From the IMG/VR virus record IMGVR_UViG_3300005593_000003, positions 1-59,742 of that record: 59,742 nt of DNA; one strand, written 5' to 3'. Origin of the DNA: a virus. Below are positions 29,652-38,972 of the stretch, in pieces (position 1 is the first letter of the stretch; every line of letters starts with the position of its first letter). The position numbers were made by a program, and so were the translations under genes. The notes beneath the pieces are model-generated. The model was not told the DNA's origin. It made no database searches and saw nothing but the letters and a program-made list of their open reading frames with translations.

Positions 29652-30271
29652 TGCCCCGTCCACTCTCCCTTGCTACCGTTGTTGAGAAGAACCGCGTCGC
29701 CTCTGACGTGGCATTCATTGTCATGGCTGAGGTCGATGTCATCGACGAGACCACCGGCAATCTGGACGAAACCCTGTATTTCGCCCGCAACAATGAGGAC
29801 ATCAGCTATCGCGGCAACACCTATGTGAAGTCTCACTTCGACTTCAACATCTCGGAATCCGCCGAGGGTGTGCCGGACATCTCGATCGGCTTTCGTGACC
29901 CGACGCGCGAGGTCATTCGTAAAATCGACCAGTACAGCGGCGGCACGGGATGGGTCGTTCGGCTGATGATGATCGCCACAGACGACATGACCCGCGCCCC
30001 CGAAGTCGAGGAACTGGTCTATGTGATGGGCACGTCCATCTCGGGCTATCAGATCGACTTTCGGCTTGGCGCACGCAACCCGCTGTCAATGCGCTTCCCG
30101 GCGCGCATGCAGTGGCGTGATCGCTGCCAGTGGGCCTATAAGAGCAAGGAATGCGGCTACGATGGCGCGCTTGCGACTTGTGATTACACCTTGCAGGGCG
30201 ACAACGGCTGCGCAGCGCACAACAACACCCTGCGGTTCGGCGGGTTCCCCGGCATCAGGAACCGCACATGA
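29651..30271 (+). CDS. Minor tail protein gpL-like, four-Cys C-terminal domain
   Basis: A tail-tip protein (206 aa). The C-terminal domain has four Cys with the spacing Cys-x8-Cys-x8-Cys-x9-Cys (Cys-Gln-Trp-Ala-Tyr-Lys, Glu-Cys-Gly-Tyr, Thr-Cys-Asp-Tyr, Gly-Cys-Ala-Ala), ending in RFGGFPG. This is the pattern of lambda gpL, whose C-terminal domain is known to bind an iron-sulfur cluster. The start is 29651; an upstream in-frame ATG at 29615 lies inside the gpM-like gene. It overlaps the next gene by 4 bp. Confidence 0.85.
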   Translation: MPRPLSLATVVEKNRVASDVAFIVMAEVDVIDETTGNLDETLYFARNNEDISYRGNTYVKSHFDFNISESAEGVPDISIGFRDPTREVIRKIDQYSGGTGWVVRLMMIATDDMTRAPEVEELVYVMGTSISGYQIDFRLGARNPLSMRFPARMQWRDRCQWAYKSKECGYDGALATCDYTLQGDNGCAAHNNTLRFGGFPGIRNRT

Positions 30272-30648
30272 TCGACACCACTGACCTCATTGGCAAACCC
30301 TTCGAGTACCATGGGCGCGGCCCGGACAGCTATGACTGCTGGGGTCTCGTCAAGGAGTGCTACCAGCGCTGGCATGGGGTCGAGCTTCCCGACTATCCCT
30401 CCACCCCAAGTCCGCTGAGCAATGACAAAGAAATGCGGCGGGCTGCTCAATCGCCCGTCTGGAAGCCCGTAGAACGCATGCAAGCGGGTTCGCTCGTCAT
30501 GCTGAGGGTCAGGGGCTTCGGATCGCATGTGGGCTTCGCTCTGACGCCCACACGCATGATCCACACTCTTTCGAATGTGAACGCAGTCATCGTGCGGGCG
30601 CAGACTTTCAAAAACCAAATCATAGGCTCGTATCTCTATGTCGGCTGA
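30268..30648 (+). CDS. NlpC/P60 cysteine peptidase, gpK-like
   Basis: A predicted peptidoglycan endopeptidase of the tail tip (126 aa) that may open the wall on entry. The catalytic Cys is in SYDCWGLVKE (about residue 25) and the catalytic His in GSHVGFAL (about 91). Lambda gpK has an extra N-terminal Mov34-type domain that is missing here, so only the NlpC domain remains, as in gene-transfer-agent and many alphaproteobacterial phage tails. It overlaps gpL by 4 bp and gpJ by 11 bp. Confidence 0.85.
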   Translation: MIDTTDLIGKPFEYHGRGPDSYDCWGLVKECYQRWHGVELPDYPSTPSPLSNDKEMRRAAQSPVWKPVERMQAGSLVMLRVRGFGSHVGFALTPTRMIHTLSNVNAVIVRAQTFKNQIIGSYLYVG

Positions 30649-33600
30649 TAGCAACTTCGTCCTCGCGACCATCATCTATGACCCGCTCGATCTGGAGAAC
30701 CGCCAGACCGTCGAGCTGGAGTATCAGCCTGGAAAGGCTCTGTCGCATTACATCGACGGGCTGCCCGAGGAGCATACTTGGGAGGTGGCGCTCGACAGCA
30801 CGTTCATTCCCGAGGAGGGGCATGCCCTGACATTCCCGCAGAAGGGGTCGCACATCACAGTGGCACCGGTGCCGCACGGCGGCGACAGTGACGGCAAGCA
30901 AATCCTGATGCTTGTCGCCACCATCGCGTTGAGCTTCGCAGCCCCTGCGATCGGCACGGCATTGGCAGGGAATTACTTCGGTGGCTCAGCGCTGGCTGCA
31001 AGCATGATCGGGGCGGGTGTCTCGATTGCCGGCGGTTTGTTGATCAACGCCTTTCTGCCGCGCCCCGACCAGGCGACCAATGAAGACGCGCAGACTTACG
31101 GCATCGACGGGCCGAAGAACACTTCGCAGGAAGGGCTGCCCGTCCCTGTGATCTTCGGCCGGCACGGGTTCGGCGGCAACATCATCGACATGTACACCGA
31201 GAACAGCACTGACAGTAATGGTCAGGCGATTCAGTTTCTCTATGCTCGAACCCTCGTGTCGGAAGGCCCGATCAACAGTCTTGGTGACTTCCATTTCAAC
31301 GGGCAGCCGATCAGCTCCTTCGAAGACGTTGAGACAGACTTCCGCCACGGCGGCAGCGATCAACAGCCCTCAGAGTGGTTCGATCGCACCATCACGCTTT
31401 ACAACCAATCGCGGGATTTCACCGAGAACTTCCAGACCTACGAGACCGTCGGTGAGGTTGATAAAATCCGCCTCGATGTCGCTTTCCCGCTGGGGCTGAT
31501 CTTCACGGACAATAAAGGCCGCGAGAACCCCTTGGCGGTCGATCTGATCATGGAATGCCGTAGGCTGGGGTCGTCTGACCCCTGGCATGGCATCAGCAGT
31601 CAGCACGCTTGGACGGACACGGGCGGCACATCGGGCACGGGCGATAAGTTCCGCGTTCATGTGAAGTACGTCCCAGCCATCCAGACCGACTATGTGGGTA
31701 GGGGCGATAAGGAGGTGCACAGGGTCGTCTCGCCCGATCCGGATTACAGTCTGGAGTACAGGGTCAATGGCGGCGCATGGACGGAGCACGAGCGCTACAC
31801 GCGCGGGCCGAGGAATGGTAATACGACCAGCGGTGATGCAGCTGAGATCGTCGCCACGATTGACGGCTTCAGCAATGACACTGTTGAGTTCCGCGTTGTC
31901 AATCACGCCACCGGCGACTTCCCTGCAACGATCACTGTCAGTCGGGTCGAGTTGAAAGGCGAGGGTGTAACAGGCGGCTCGCCTGTCGTTACTATCAATG
32001 AAGTCAGCACCACGCCCCTGCGCTACAGCTTCATCTCCGACCAGCTGCCCGAAGCGCGGTATGAAATCCGCTTCCGCCGCGGTGCGCCCGAGATTGTGGG
32101 TGAGAGCAACAAGCGTGACAAGGCCGTGCTTGTGGATGTCGGCGAGATCATTACCGACCCCGTATCGCTGATCCACTCCGCATGGGCGGGGTACAAGATC
32201 AAGCTGTCCGGACAGCTGAGCGCCATTCCTACATTCACGGGCGTTGCCGAGGGCATGATTATGCCCATCTACGACCATGAAGGAAACGTGGTCGATAACA
32301 CCTATTCGAACAACCCCGCCGATGTCGCGCTGCACGCCTATATGAACCGTCGATGGGGCGGGAAGATCGAGCCTCAGCGGATCGACTTCGTGGCATTCTC
32401 GGAGTGGCGCGAATACTGCGAAGAGAACAACTTCACCTGCAACATCCTGTTCAGCGATATTGGCAATATCGACGAGCAGCTCAAGCACTGCTTCATCGCG
32501 GGCCGCGCGCAGCGGGTCACGCAGGGCGCCAAACTTTCTGTCATCACCGACAGTCCCTCCGCGCCTGTGATGATGTTCAACTCGACGCTGATCGAGAAGA
32601 ACAGCCTTGAGATGCAGTATCTGCCGTTCACCGAGCGGGTGAACGATCTCTCCGTCACCTACTATGACGAGGAGAATGACTATCAGAGCGCCACAGTGCG
32701 CGCGGTCAATGACGTTGCACTGGCGCGCGGCGAGGAGTTGCGTTCAAGCTCGATCCAAGTGAAAGGCATCACGTCGCGGTCCCGGGCGCAGCGCGAAGCC
32801 AACTTCCGCATGAACTACAACCGCCTGATCACCCGCACGGCGAGCTGGGTGTCTCCGTTGCATGCCATCAGCTGCACCGTGGGCGATGTGGTGATCTTGC
32901 AGACCGACATGTTCGACTGGAAAGCGGGCGGTCTTGTGCGCCCGGGATCCACAGCAACAACGCTCAAGCTTGACCGTGAGGTCGAGATGCAGTCAGGAAT
33001 GAGTTACTCCGTCCTGCTGCACCGCGATAAACGCCGCATTGCATCGACCAGCATCACATCTCAGACAGGCTCGATGGTCACTGTCTCGGGTGTCTTGCCT
33101 GAAGACGGCAGTGTGCGGCGTCTGAAGAAGGGCACTAAGGATTACGCAATCCTTCGGGTCATTCCCGGCAGCAGCACGACTGACCTCATTCTGAAGGATG
33201 CACCGGCGCTTTCGGGCTCTGTTGAGATTTGGTCGACAGATGTCTTGGATGAAATCGCCGTCAACAACCCCGGCACGGGGTCGTATGACACGATCACACT
33301 GGCAACGGCCGCACAAGACGGACCACCGACAGACTTTTCGACCTTCATCTTCGGCGCCAGCTCGAAGCAGAATCGCGAGTTCCGCATCACTGAGATGTCG
33401 CGCGAAGGCGCGGAGAAGATCGCACTCACGGCAGTCGAGTATGTGCCGGAAGTCTATGACGATGACGACATCCACACCGGGATTGAAAACCCCGGCACTG
33501 AGTTTGGCGCGCATGTCATCAACCTGACGGCTGCGGAATCCTCGAAGATCGGAGAGGGCGGCGCGCGCTTCATCGAAGTTCAGGTCGCATGGCAGCCTGG

Positions 33601-35725
33601 GGACGACAAGTATCTCGCAGCTATGGTGCAGTACAAGATCGACGATGGCCCTTGGCGCGAGCACGGCGAGACATCGGACACCAGCGCACGCATTCCCGTT
33701 GTCCGTGGCGATTATGTCACAGTTCGGGTCGTCGCCCGTACCGCCTTGGGTATGCTGCCTGTTAGCACAGCGCCTGTCGTCGAGCTGGACATCGTCGGCT
33801 TTGACGGGGTGCCAGAGGCACCTCTCGATTGGACGGCAAAACCCGATCTGCGCTCGATCACCTTCTCCGAGCCGAAGGACGTGGATCGATCCAGCCCGCC
33901 CTATGACTCGCAGCTCATGTTCGGCGACCCGACGTTCCAAGCCTATCAGATTTGGAGTGCAGCTGTCGGCGCGGGTTATGAGACATCATCCAAAGAGGCA
34001 GAGTTCTCAGCCAACACCTTCACTCTGCCAAAGGAACTGGGCTTTGAGGAGAAGACCTATTGGATCACAGTGATGGACGGCTCGGGCAATGTCTCGACGC
34101 CTTCGCTGCCGATGACTGTGGGTAAGGACTCAATCGCGCCTAAAACGCCCCACAATCTAACTGCGGTTGGATATTTTCAGATGGTTAAACTCGATTGGGT
34201 TGCCGTCACCGAGAACGAAGACGGCACCCCGATCTTAGACTTAGCGGGCTATCGCATCTACCGCCACCATGCGGACGATTTCGCAATGGCGGAAATGATT
34301 GCCACAGTTCCTGCCCCCGCCACCACTTTTGATGACACGGGGTTGCCACACAACACGACCTATTACTACTGGATTACAGCTGTTGACTGGAGTGACAACG
34401 AAAGCGCGCCATCCACATGGCCGTCAGATGCCACAACCGACTTCATCAAGGCCGAGGATGTCGTGGCGAATATGCGCGAGGAGATCGGTGCTGCGCGCAT
34501 CGACGTGGTAAGCTCGCTGCCTGACGCTTCTGAATATGGCGATGATGACTTCGTTTACCTGACAACCGACGGAAAGCTTTACAAGAAGGACGGGGCAGGC
34601 TGGGCCGCGGTTGCAGCTGAGACGGTCATTGAGCCCGGCAGCATCACCGGAACGCATATTGGCAACTATCAGATCAGCACCAATAAGATCGCCAGCTATT
34701 CGATCAGCGCGAGTAAGATCAGCTCCGGTGCCATCACATCAAGCAAGCTTGCCACCAACTCTGTAATCGCGGGTAAAATCTCCGCAGGGGCTGTCTCGGC
34801 TTACAACATCGCTGTTGATAATCTAGCCGCAATCAAGGCTGATCTCGGGGCCGTCACCGCAGGTAGCATCTCGACCCTTTCTGGCGGCGTCGGCATTCAA
34901 GCCAATGTGTCGGGCAAGAGAAACGCTTTCTACGCCTATCAAAACAATACTAATGTCTATGCCCTTTACGGCAGGAACACCGCATGGGGCGGGGGTGCTG
35001 CGCAGATTTCAAGCTCCGGCGGCTTTACCGTCCAGGCCATCAACAACACGAACGGCTCCGGTCCTTACGGCTCCTACTGTGCCTTTGTGGGTCAGCAAAA
35101 CGGTGGCGGTGAAGGTAAGGTGGGCGTGTCTACGGGTCATGCTTTTGAATCCATCACCGGGGGTTTTCGCGATAGCGCAGGCGGCGGGTTTAGCCCCTTC
35201 ACTGGCAGACACGAAGCAATGATGTCCAAGTCGGCAGTCTATGAGCTGGGCGACATTGTTGTTGACGCTCAGCTTGTGGCAAAGAGCCTATCGGATGCCT
35301 TCACGGAAGTTGAGGTCTCCACACAGGCAAACATGCCAAATGCTGTAGGCGTGCTGTCGCAGGTTTATGACGAATGGTTCATTCCGGCCGCCTTCATCGT
35401 TCAATCTGAGCCCGACCCTGACTTTGAACCAACGCCGGAGCAGCCCGCTGAGCCGGTACAGACCCGCCAAGACGTTGCAGACTATGAGAGCGACTATGAC
35501 TTGGTAATGACCAACTCCGTCGGGGAGGGCTGCATCAACGTCTGCGGGCGGAATGGTGACATTCAAAAGGGCGATCTAATCGTCACTTCGACCATGCCCG
35601 GCAAGGGCATGCGACAGGACGATGACATCATTCGCAGCCGCACGGTGGCGAAAGCCCGCGAAGACGTGGTCTTCTCACATGCGAATGAGGTAAAACAGAT
35701 CGCCTGCATCTACATGTGTGGATAA
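30638..35725 (+). CDS. Tail tip / host specificity protein gpJ, with gpI-like start
   Basis: The central tip protein that contacts the host (1695 aa). Residues 1-85 look like a ubiquitin-type domain and 88-145 are hydrophobic with Gly/Ala runs, as in lambda gpI, so gpI and gpJ seem fused. RPDQATNEDAQTYGIDGPKN to about residue 700 is the conserved J core. Fibronectin type III-like modules lie near 1070-1290 (Pro-Lys-Thr-Pro-His-Asn-Leu-Thr-Ala-Val, Tyr-Arg-Ile-Tyr-Arg). The last 350 residues vary and include Ser-Lys-Ile-x-Ser repeats (about 1340-1400) and a Gly-rich segment. That region probably binds the receptor. Confidence 0.85.
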   Translation: MSADSNFVLATIIYDPLDLENRQTVELEYQPGKALSHYIDGLPEEHTWEVALDSTFIPEEGHALTFPQKGSHITVAPVPHGGDSDGKQILMLVATIALSFAAPAIGTALAGNYFGGSALAASMIGAGVSIAGGLLINAFLPRPDQATNEDAQTYGIDGPKNTSQEGLPVPVIFGRHGFGGNIIDMYTENSTDSNGQAIQFLYARTLVSEGPINSLGDFHFNGQPISSFEDVETDFRHGGSDQQPSEWFDRTITLYNQSRDFTENFQTYETVGEVDKIRLDVAFPLGLIFTDNKGRENPLAVDLIMECRRLGSSDPWHGISSQHAWTDTGGTSGTGDKFRVHVKYVPAIQTDYVGRGDKEVHRVVSPDPDYSLEYRVNGGAWTEHERYTRGPRNGNTTSGDAAEIVATIDGFSNDTVEFRVVNHATGDFPATITVSRVELKGEGVTGGSPVVTINEVSTTPLRYSFISDQLPEARYEIRFRRGAPEIVGESNKRDKAVLVDVGEIITDPVSLIHSAWAGYKIKLSGQLSAIPTFTGVAEGMIMPIYDHEGNVVDNTYSNNPADVALHAYMNRRWGGKIEPQRIDFVAFSEWREYCEENNFTCNILFSDIGNIDEQLKHCFIAGRAQRVTQGAKLSVITDSPSAPVMMFNSTLIEKNSLEMQYLPFTERVNDLSVTYYDEENDYQSATVRAVNDVALARGEELRSSSIQVKGITSRSRAQREANFRMNYNRLITRTASWVSPLHAISCTVGDVVILQTDMFDWKAGGLVRPGSTATTLKLDREVEMQSGMSYSVLLHRDKRRIASTSITSQTGSMVTVSGVLPEDGSVRRLKKGTKDYAILRVIPGSSTTDLILKDAPALSGSVEIWSTDVLDEIAVNNPGTGSYDTITLATAAQDGPPTDFSTFIFGASSKQNREFRITEMSREGAEKIALTAVEYVPEVYDDDDIHTGIENPGTEFGAHVINLTAAESSKIGEGGARFIEVQVAWQPGDDKYLAAMVQYKIDDGPWREHGETSDTSARIPVVRGDYVTVRVVARTALGMLPVSTAPVVELDIVGFDGVPEAPLDWTAKPDLRSITFSEPKDVDRSSPPYDSQLMFGDPTFQAYQIWSAAVGAGYETSSKEAEFSANTFTLPKELGFEEKTYWITVMDGSGNVSTPSLPMTVGKDSIAPKTPHNLTAVGYFQMVKLDWVAVTENEDGTPILDLAGYRIYRHHADDFAMAEMIATVPAPATTFDDTGLPHNTTYYYWITAVDWSDNESAPSTWPSDATTDFIKAEDVVANMREEIGAARIDVVSSLPDASEYGDDDFVYLTTDGKLYKKDGAGWAAVAAETVIEPGSITGTHIGNYQISTNKIASYSISASKISSGAITSSKLATNSVIAGKISAGAVSAYNIAVDNLAAIKADLGAVTAGSISTLSGGVGIQANVSGKRNAFYAYQNNTNVYALYGRNTAWGGGAAQISSSGGFTVQAINNTNGSGPYGSYCAFVGQQNGGGEGKVGVSTGHAFESITGGFRDSAGGGFSPFTGRHEAMMSKSAVYELGDIVVDAQLVAKSLSDAFTEVEVSTQANMPNAVGVLSQVYDEWFIPAAFIVQSEPDPDFEPTPEQPAEPVQTRQDVADYESDYDLVMTNSVGEGCINVCGRNGDIQKGDLIVTSTMPGKGMRQDDDIIRSRTVAKAREDVVFSHANEVKQIACIYMCG

Positions 35726-35735
35726 ATCTGTGTTA

Positions 35736-35763
35736 CAATATCAGTCAGCGGTGACTGATATTG
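35736..35763. promoter_or_regulatory. Operator site 13, extended 28-bp palindrome
   Basis: CAATATCAGTCA-GCGG-TGACTGATATTG: 12-bp perfect arms around the 4-nt spacer, the longest symmetric copy. TACAAT (35734-35739) overlaps its left end. It precedes the lysis cassette. Confidence 0.85.
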
Positions 35764-35791
35764 TGCCGTCATATGTGAGCTGGAGATACAC

Positions 35792-36373
35792 ATGACAAAG
35801 GACGGCAAGACAGAGGAGCACGCCGGCCCGCTTTACTGGGTCGTCAAGCGCTTCATGACAAAAGCCACGGATACGCTGATCTTGGCGATCCTGGCAGCAG
35901 CGGGGCTGGCGCTCTCAGGGCTGCTTGGCCCTGTGGTGGATCGCACGAAGGCAATCTGGAACTCACCCATCGTCTTAGAGCAGATCGTCAACCGCATGGA
36001 TGAGGTCACGGGCGCCAATCGTATAACGAACCAGCCCAAGGACATGAGCTATGTCGTGGAACCCGTCTATGTGGGTCAGGACATCAAGCTCGTCCTCTTC
36101 ATCGGTCGCACTGAGATCGGCGCAGGCTGTGTGTCGCATTCCATCGTGCCGCTGTTCACCGACGAGAACGGCGTCACTTACCCCGGCGACAAGCGCGCTC
36201 CACGCCAGCAGCTTGGCACGAAGGTCGTCAAGCGCGAGCTGATCTTCTCCCCGCCTCGAACCGTAGGGGCCGGGCGCAATTCGGTCGCTTTGCAGCTCGA
36301 ATACACCTGCGGCGACGAAGTGATCTTCGAAAACACCGTCCCCGTCTATTTCACCACATTGGAGAGACCATGA
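35792..36373 (+). CDS. Membrane-anchored protein, lysis cassette (possible holin-like)
   Basis: Role uncertain (193 aa). One transmembrane helix is clear at about residues 25-46 (Thr-Leu-Ile-Leu-Ala-Ile-Leu-Ala-Ala-Ala-Gly-Leu-Ala-Leu). The rest is a soluble beta-rich domain with four strands and three Cys, which should face the periplasm if the basic N terminus stays inside. Position before the endolysin suggests a holin or lysis regulator, but holins rarely carry such a large soluble domain. The gene overlaps the endolysin gene by 4 bp. Confidence 0.55.
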   Translation: MTKDGKTEEHAGPLYWVVKRFMTKATDTLILAILAAAGLALSGLLGPVVDRTKAIWNSPIVLEQIVNRMDEVTGANRITNQPKDMSYVVEPVYVGQDIKLVLFIGRTEIGAGCVSHSIVPLFTDENGVTYPGDKRAPRQQLGTKVVKRELIFSPPRTVGAGRNSVALQLEYTCGDEVIFENTVPVYFTTLERP

Positions 36374-37425
36374 GCATACATCGTATCATCGCTCACTGGA
36401 CAGCCGGGGGCAGTCGCGCCTCTGCGCTCGACATGGAGCACTATCACCGTCTTGTCGAATATGACGGGACCATCGTTGCCGGCACTGAGAAGATTGCTGA
36501 TAACATCGTCACATCCGATGGCGACTATGCTGCGCATACCCGCAATCTGAACACCGGCTCAATCGGCGTTGCCATGTGCGGCATGCGCGGGGCAAAAGAG
36601 CACCCCTTCGACTCCGGCCCGTCGCCACTGACTGAAAAGCAGTTCAATGCCTTTTGCATTCTGATTGCTGACCTGTGTCGCACCTACTCGATCCCTGTCA
36701 CCCGCGAGACTGTTCTGACCCACGCCGAAGTCGAGCCGACCTTGGGCGTCAAGCAGCGCGGAAAGTGGGACATTACCCGCCTGTCGTTCAAGCCCGAGAT
36801 CGTCGGCGCCATCGCTGTCGGTGACTACCTGCGCGACCGCGTGCGCCAGATCCTTGGGGATGACGCCGTGACGCGCCATGAACAACGCCCAATCCTCAAG
36901 ATCGGCCGCCACAATCCTGTCGCCGCTGTGCGGGAGCTGCAAGAAGACCTCGCCTATATGGGCTACCATCATGGCAAGATCGACGGCATCTTCGGAAAGC
37001 GCACCCGCGCCGCAGTTCTCGCGTTCCAGGCTAATGAAGGTCTGATCACCGACGGCATCGTCGGTCCTTCGACATGGGCTGCTTTCGAGAGCGCGGAGTT
37101 TATGCCTGAGCGTGAAGTGACACCCGAGGAGCTCAAGAAGACATCGCGCACTTACAAGGCCGCTGACAAGGGTGAGAAGGCCCTCACAGCGACCGAGGGC
37201 GCCTTGGGCACGGGTCTGTCTGTCACTGCCGCTGTCGAGATCGCCAAGGGCGCCCAGCAAGCCGAAGGCGCGCTGGAAATCGCGCAACGCCTGCTAACCG
37301 AATACTGGCTGGCGATCATCGTCGTGCTCGCTGTGATCGTCGCGGCGCGCTACGGCAAGCGCATCCTGCGGGCAATTAAGGACTACCGTTATGAGGACGC
37401 CGTCGAAGGGCGTCACGTCGGATGA
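36370..37425 (+). CDS. Endolysin: amidase, peptidoglycan-binding domain, C-terminal membrane anchor
   Basis: A predicted N-acetylmuramoyl-L-alanine amidase (351 aa). The amidase_2-type zinc ligands are His9 (AHWTAGG), His118 (LTHAEV) and Asp134 (GKWDITRL). A peptidoglycan-binding domain spans about residues 183-245 (Leu-Gln-Glu-Asp-Leu-Ala-Tyr-Met-Gly-Tyr, Gly-Ile-Phe-Gly-Lys-Arg-Thr, Gly-Pro-Ser-Thr-Trp). A hydrophobic helix near 316-335 is followed by a basic tail. A C-terminal anchor is the reverse of the usual signal-arrest design and would tether the enzyme to the inner membrane. It overlaps both neighbours by 4 bp. Confidence 0.85.
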   Translation: MSIHRIIAHWTAGGSRASALDMEHYHRLVEYDGTIVAGTEKIADNIVTSDGDYAAHTRNLNTGSIGVAMCGMRGAKEHPFDSGPSPLTEKQFNAFCILIADLCRTYSIPVTRETVLTHAEVEPTLGVKQRGKWDITRLSFKPEIVGAIAVGDYLRDRVRQILGDDAVTRHEQRPILKIGRHNPVAAVRELQEDLAYMGYHHGKIDGIFGKRTRAAVLAFQANEGLITDGIVGPSTWAAFESAEFMPEREVTPEELKKTSRTYKAADKGEKALTATEGALGTGLSVTAAVEIAKGAQQAEGALEIAQRLLTEYWLAIIVVLAVIVAARYGKRILRAIKDYRYEDAVEGRHVG

Positions 37426-37679
37426 TCCTTAAACCCTTTCTTCCCTACATTCTTGGCGCCGCGGTCGCAGTGATCGCGGGCCTCGGCGTCCAGAATACCC
37501 TCCTGAGACATGAGAATGACGACCTGAAATCGTCACTTCAGTTCGAGAAGACCAAAAGCCTCTCGTGCGATGCGCGTGTCTCCAGCATTATAAAGGACAA
37601 GCAAAGTGACGCGACTGTTACTGATCCCAGCGTTTTCAATCCTCCTGATGGCTGGTTCCTGCCCGAATCCCAACATTGA
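37422..37679 (+). CDS. Inner-membrane spanin-like protein (Rz-like)
   Basis: A probable i-spanin (85 aa) for disrupting the outer membrane at lysis. It has a transmembrane helix at residues 6-24 (Ile-Leu-Gly-Ala-Ala-Val-Ala-Val-Ile-Ala-Gly) and a short charged helix (His-Glu-Asn-Asp-Asp-Leu-Lys-Ser-Ser-Leu-Gln-Phe-Glu-Lys) that could form a coiled coil. It is short for Rz. The lipoprotein gene starts inside its 3' part in another frame, which is the classical Rz/Rz1 layout. It overlaps the endolysin gene by 4 bp. Confidence 0.65.
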   Translation: MILKPFLPYILGAAVAVIAGLGVQNTLLRHENDDLKSSLQFEKTKSLSCDARVSSIIKDKQSDATVTDPSVFNPPDGWFLPESQH

Positions 37680-37839
37680 ACCTGCCTATCAAGGGCCGCT
37701 CTTCTGCGATGTCGAAGAAGCCCGGCGTTTCACCCGAGAAGAATGGGATATTCGCGCAACGCGCTGGCCCGAGAACCTCTCCAAAGACATCAAGACGAAC
37801 CTGACCTGGGATCGCGAATGCTTGGAGCAGATCAAATGA
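37606..37839 (+). CDS. Outer-membrane lipoprotein spanin-like (Rz1-like)
   Basis: A probable o-spanin (77 aa). A signal peptide (LLLIPAFSILLMAGSC) ends in a lipobox-like Ala-Gly-Ser-Cys with the Cys at residue 19. The mature part is short and has two more Cys (Phe-Cys-Asp-Val; Arg-Glu-Cys-Leu), an arrangement common in small alphaproteobacterial phage lysis lipoproteins. The gene begins 74 bp inside the Rz-like gene in the +1 frame. The -1 position Ser is less usual than Gly, so lipidation is likely but not certain. Its stop overlaps the next ATG. Confidence 0.65.
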   Translation: MTRLLLIPAFSILLMAGSCPNPNIEPAYQGPLFCDVEEARRFTREEWDIRATRWPENLSKDIKTNLTWDRECLEQIK

Positions 37840-38963
37840 CCGACAAGAATGAGCAGATCGTCCGTCTGAAAGACACCGAAGGGCTGAGCTGGGGCGAGAT
37901 CGGCGAGCGCACGGGTCTTTCAGCTGAGGCTGCCCGCAGTCGATACCGCAACCAGCGCAAACGCATCGAGCTCCAGGAGAGCCCCGGCATTCTCGAAGCC
38001 GCCGAGAACCTCGGCATTCTCGACATGATCAAGCTCAAGGGCGGTTGGCTTAAAAGCAAGGACGCATCGCTGCGTTTCGACACGCCCAACGAGCCCGATG
38101 AAGATAATGCGCTGGATGAATACGTTGAGCGTCTAAAACGGGCGCTAGGGGCGCTTCCAGCTGCCCGCCCTAGTACCCACACCCCAGATGCCCCTGACAG
38201 CGTTCAAGCGCGCTATTTAGTCGCTGACCTGCACGGCGGGATGGCGGCGAACATGGCGGTCTCCGGGGGTGAATATGATCTCGATCTAGCGGAGCATCGT
38301 CTGGTCGATGCAACGCAGCGCTTGGTGCAGCAGACAGCCCCGACCCAAACGGCGGTCATCGCCAATCTGGGCGACATGTTCCATGCCAACGACAGCAAGA
38401 AGAAGACCTTTCACTCAGGACATATCCTCGACATGGTGAAGCAGTCGTTCCCGCAGATCGCTCTGCGCGTGACGATTGCCATGATCCAGATGATCGAGAC
38501 TGTTCTGAGCAAGCACGAGCATGTCATCTACCGCGGCGTGCCCGGCAACCACGATGTCGATCAGTTCTTCTGGCTGACGATCGCCATTATGATGCACTAC
38601 CGCGACAACCCGCGTGTCACCGTCGAGATGACAGAGGGTAAGCTCATCGTCGACACCTTCGGGCGCTGCATGAACGCCTATCATCATGGCGACAGCACCA
38701 CCTTTCAGCGCCTCGTCAATCAGATTTCCGATCAATACGCCCCTGATTGGGGCAAGACCTATTGGCGCTATCTCGATACGGGCCATGTGCATCACGACAC
38801 CGCTAAAGAGGTCGGCGGCATGCTCTGCGAGAGCCATCGCAACCTCGCACCGGTGGACGCGGCAGCCCACGGTTTTGGCTACTGGGGGCGGCAGGTTGCA
38901 AAGTCAGTCGTCATCCACAATGAGCGCGGTGAGATCGACCGCCACATCGCCTCTTTCGGCTAG
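37836..38963 (+). CDS. Metallophosphoesterase with N-terminal helix-turn-helix
   Basis: A calcineurin-type phosphoesterase (375 aa), substrate unknown. The five metal motifs are visible: Asp/His in VADLHGG (about residue 130), GDMFH (about 175), GNHD (about 235), the His-His of YHHGD and GHVHH (about 310). Residues 1-50 form a helix-turn-helix (Leu-Ser-Trp-Gly-Glu-Ile-Gly-Glu-Arg-Thr-Gly-Leu-Ser-Ala-Glu-Ala-Ala), so it may bind DNA. The start is 37836, overlapping the lipoprotein stop; a frame open from 37743 lies in that gene. It may act as a nuclease or a host-directed enzyme. Confidence 0.75.
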   Translation: MTDKNEQIVRLKDTEGLSWGEIGERTGLSAEAARSRYRNQRKRIELQESPGILEAAENLGILDMIKLKGGWLKSKDASLRFDTPNEPDEDNALDEYVERLKRALGALPAARPSTHTPDAPDSVQARYLVADLHGGMAANMAVSGGEYDLDLAEHRLVDATQRLVQQTAPTQTAVIANLGDMFHANDSKKKTFHSGHILDMVKQSFPQIALRVTIAMIQMIETVLSKHEHVIYRGVPGNHDVDQFFWLTIAIMMHYRDNPRVTVEMTEGKLIVDTFGRCMNAYHHGDSTTFQRLVNQISDQYAPDWGKTYWRYLDTGHVHHDTAKEVGGMLCESHRNLAPVDAAAHGFGYWGRQVAKSVVIHNERGEIDRHIASFG

Positions 38964-38972
38964 GCGTTCATT

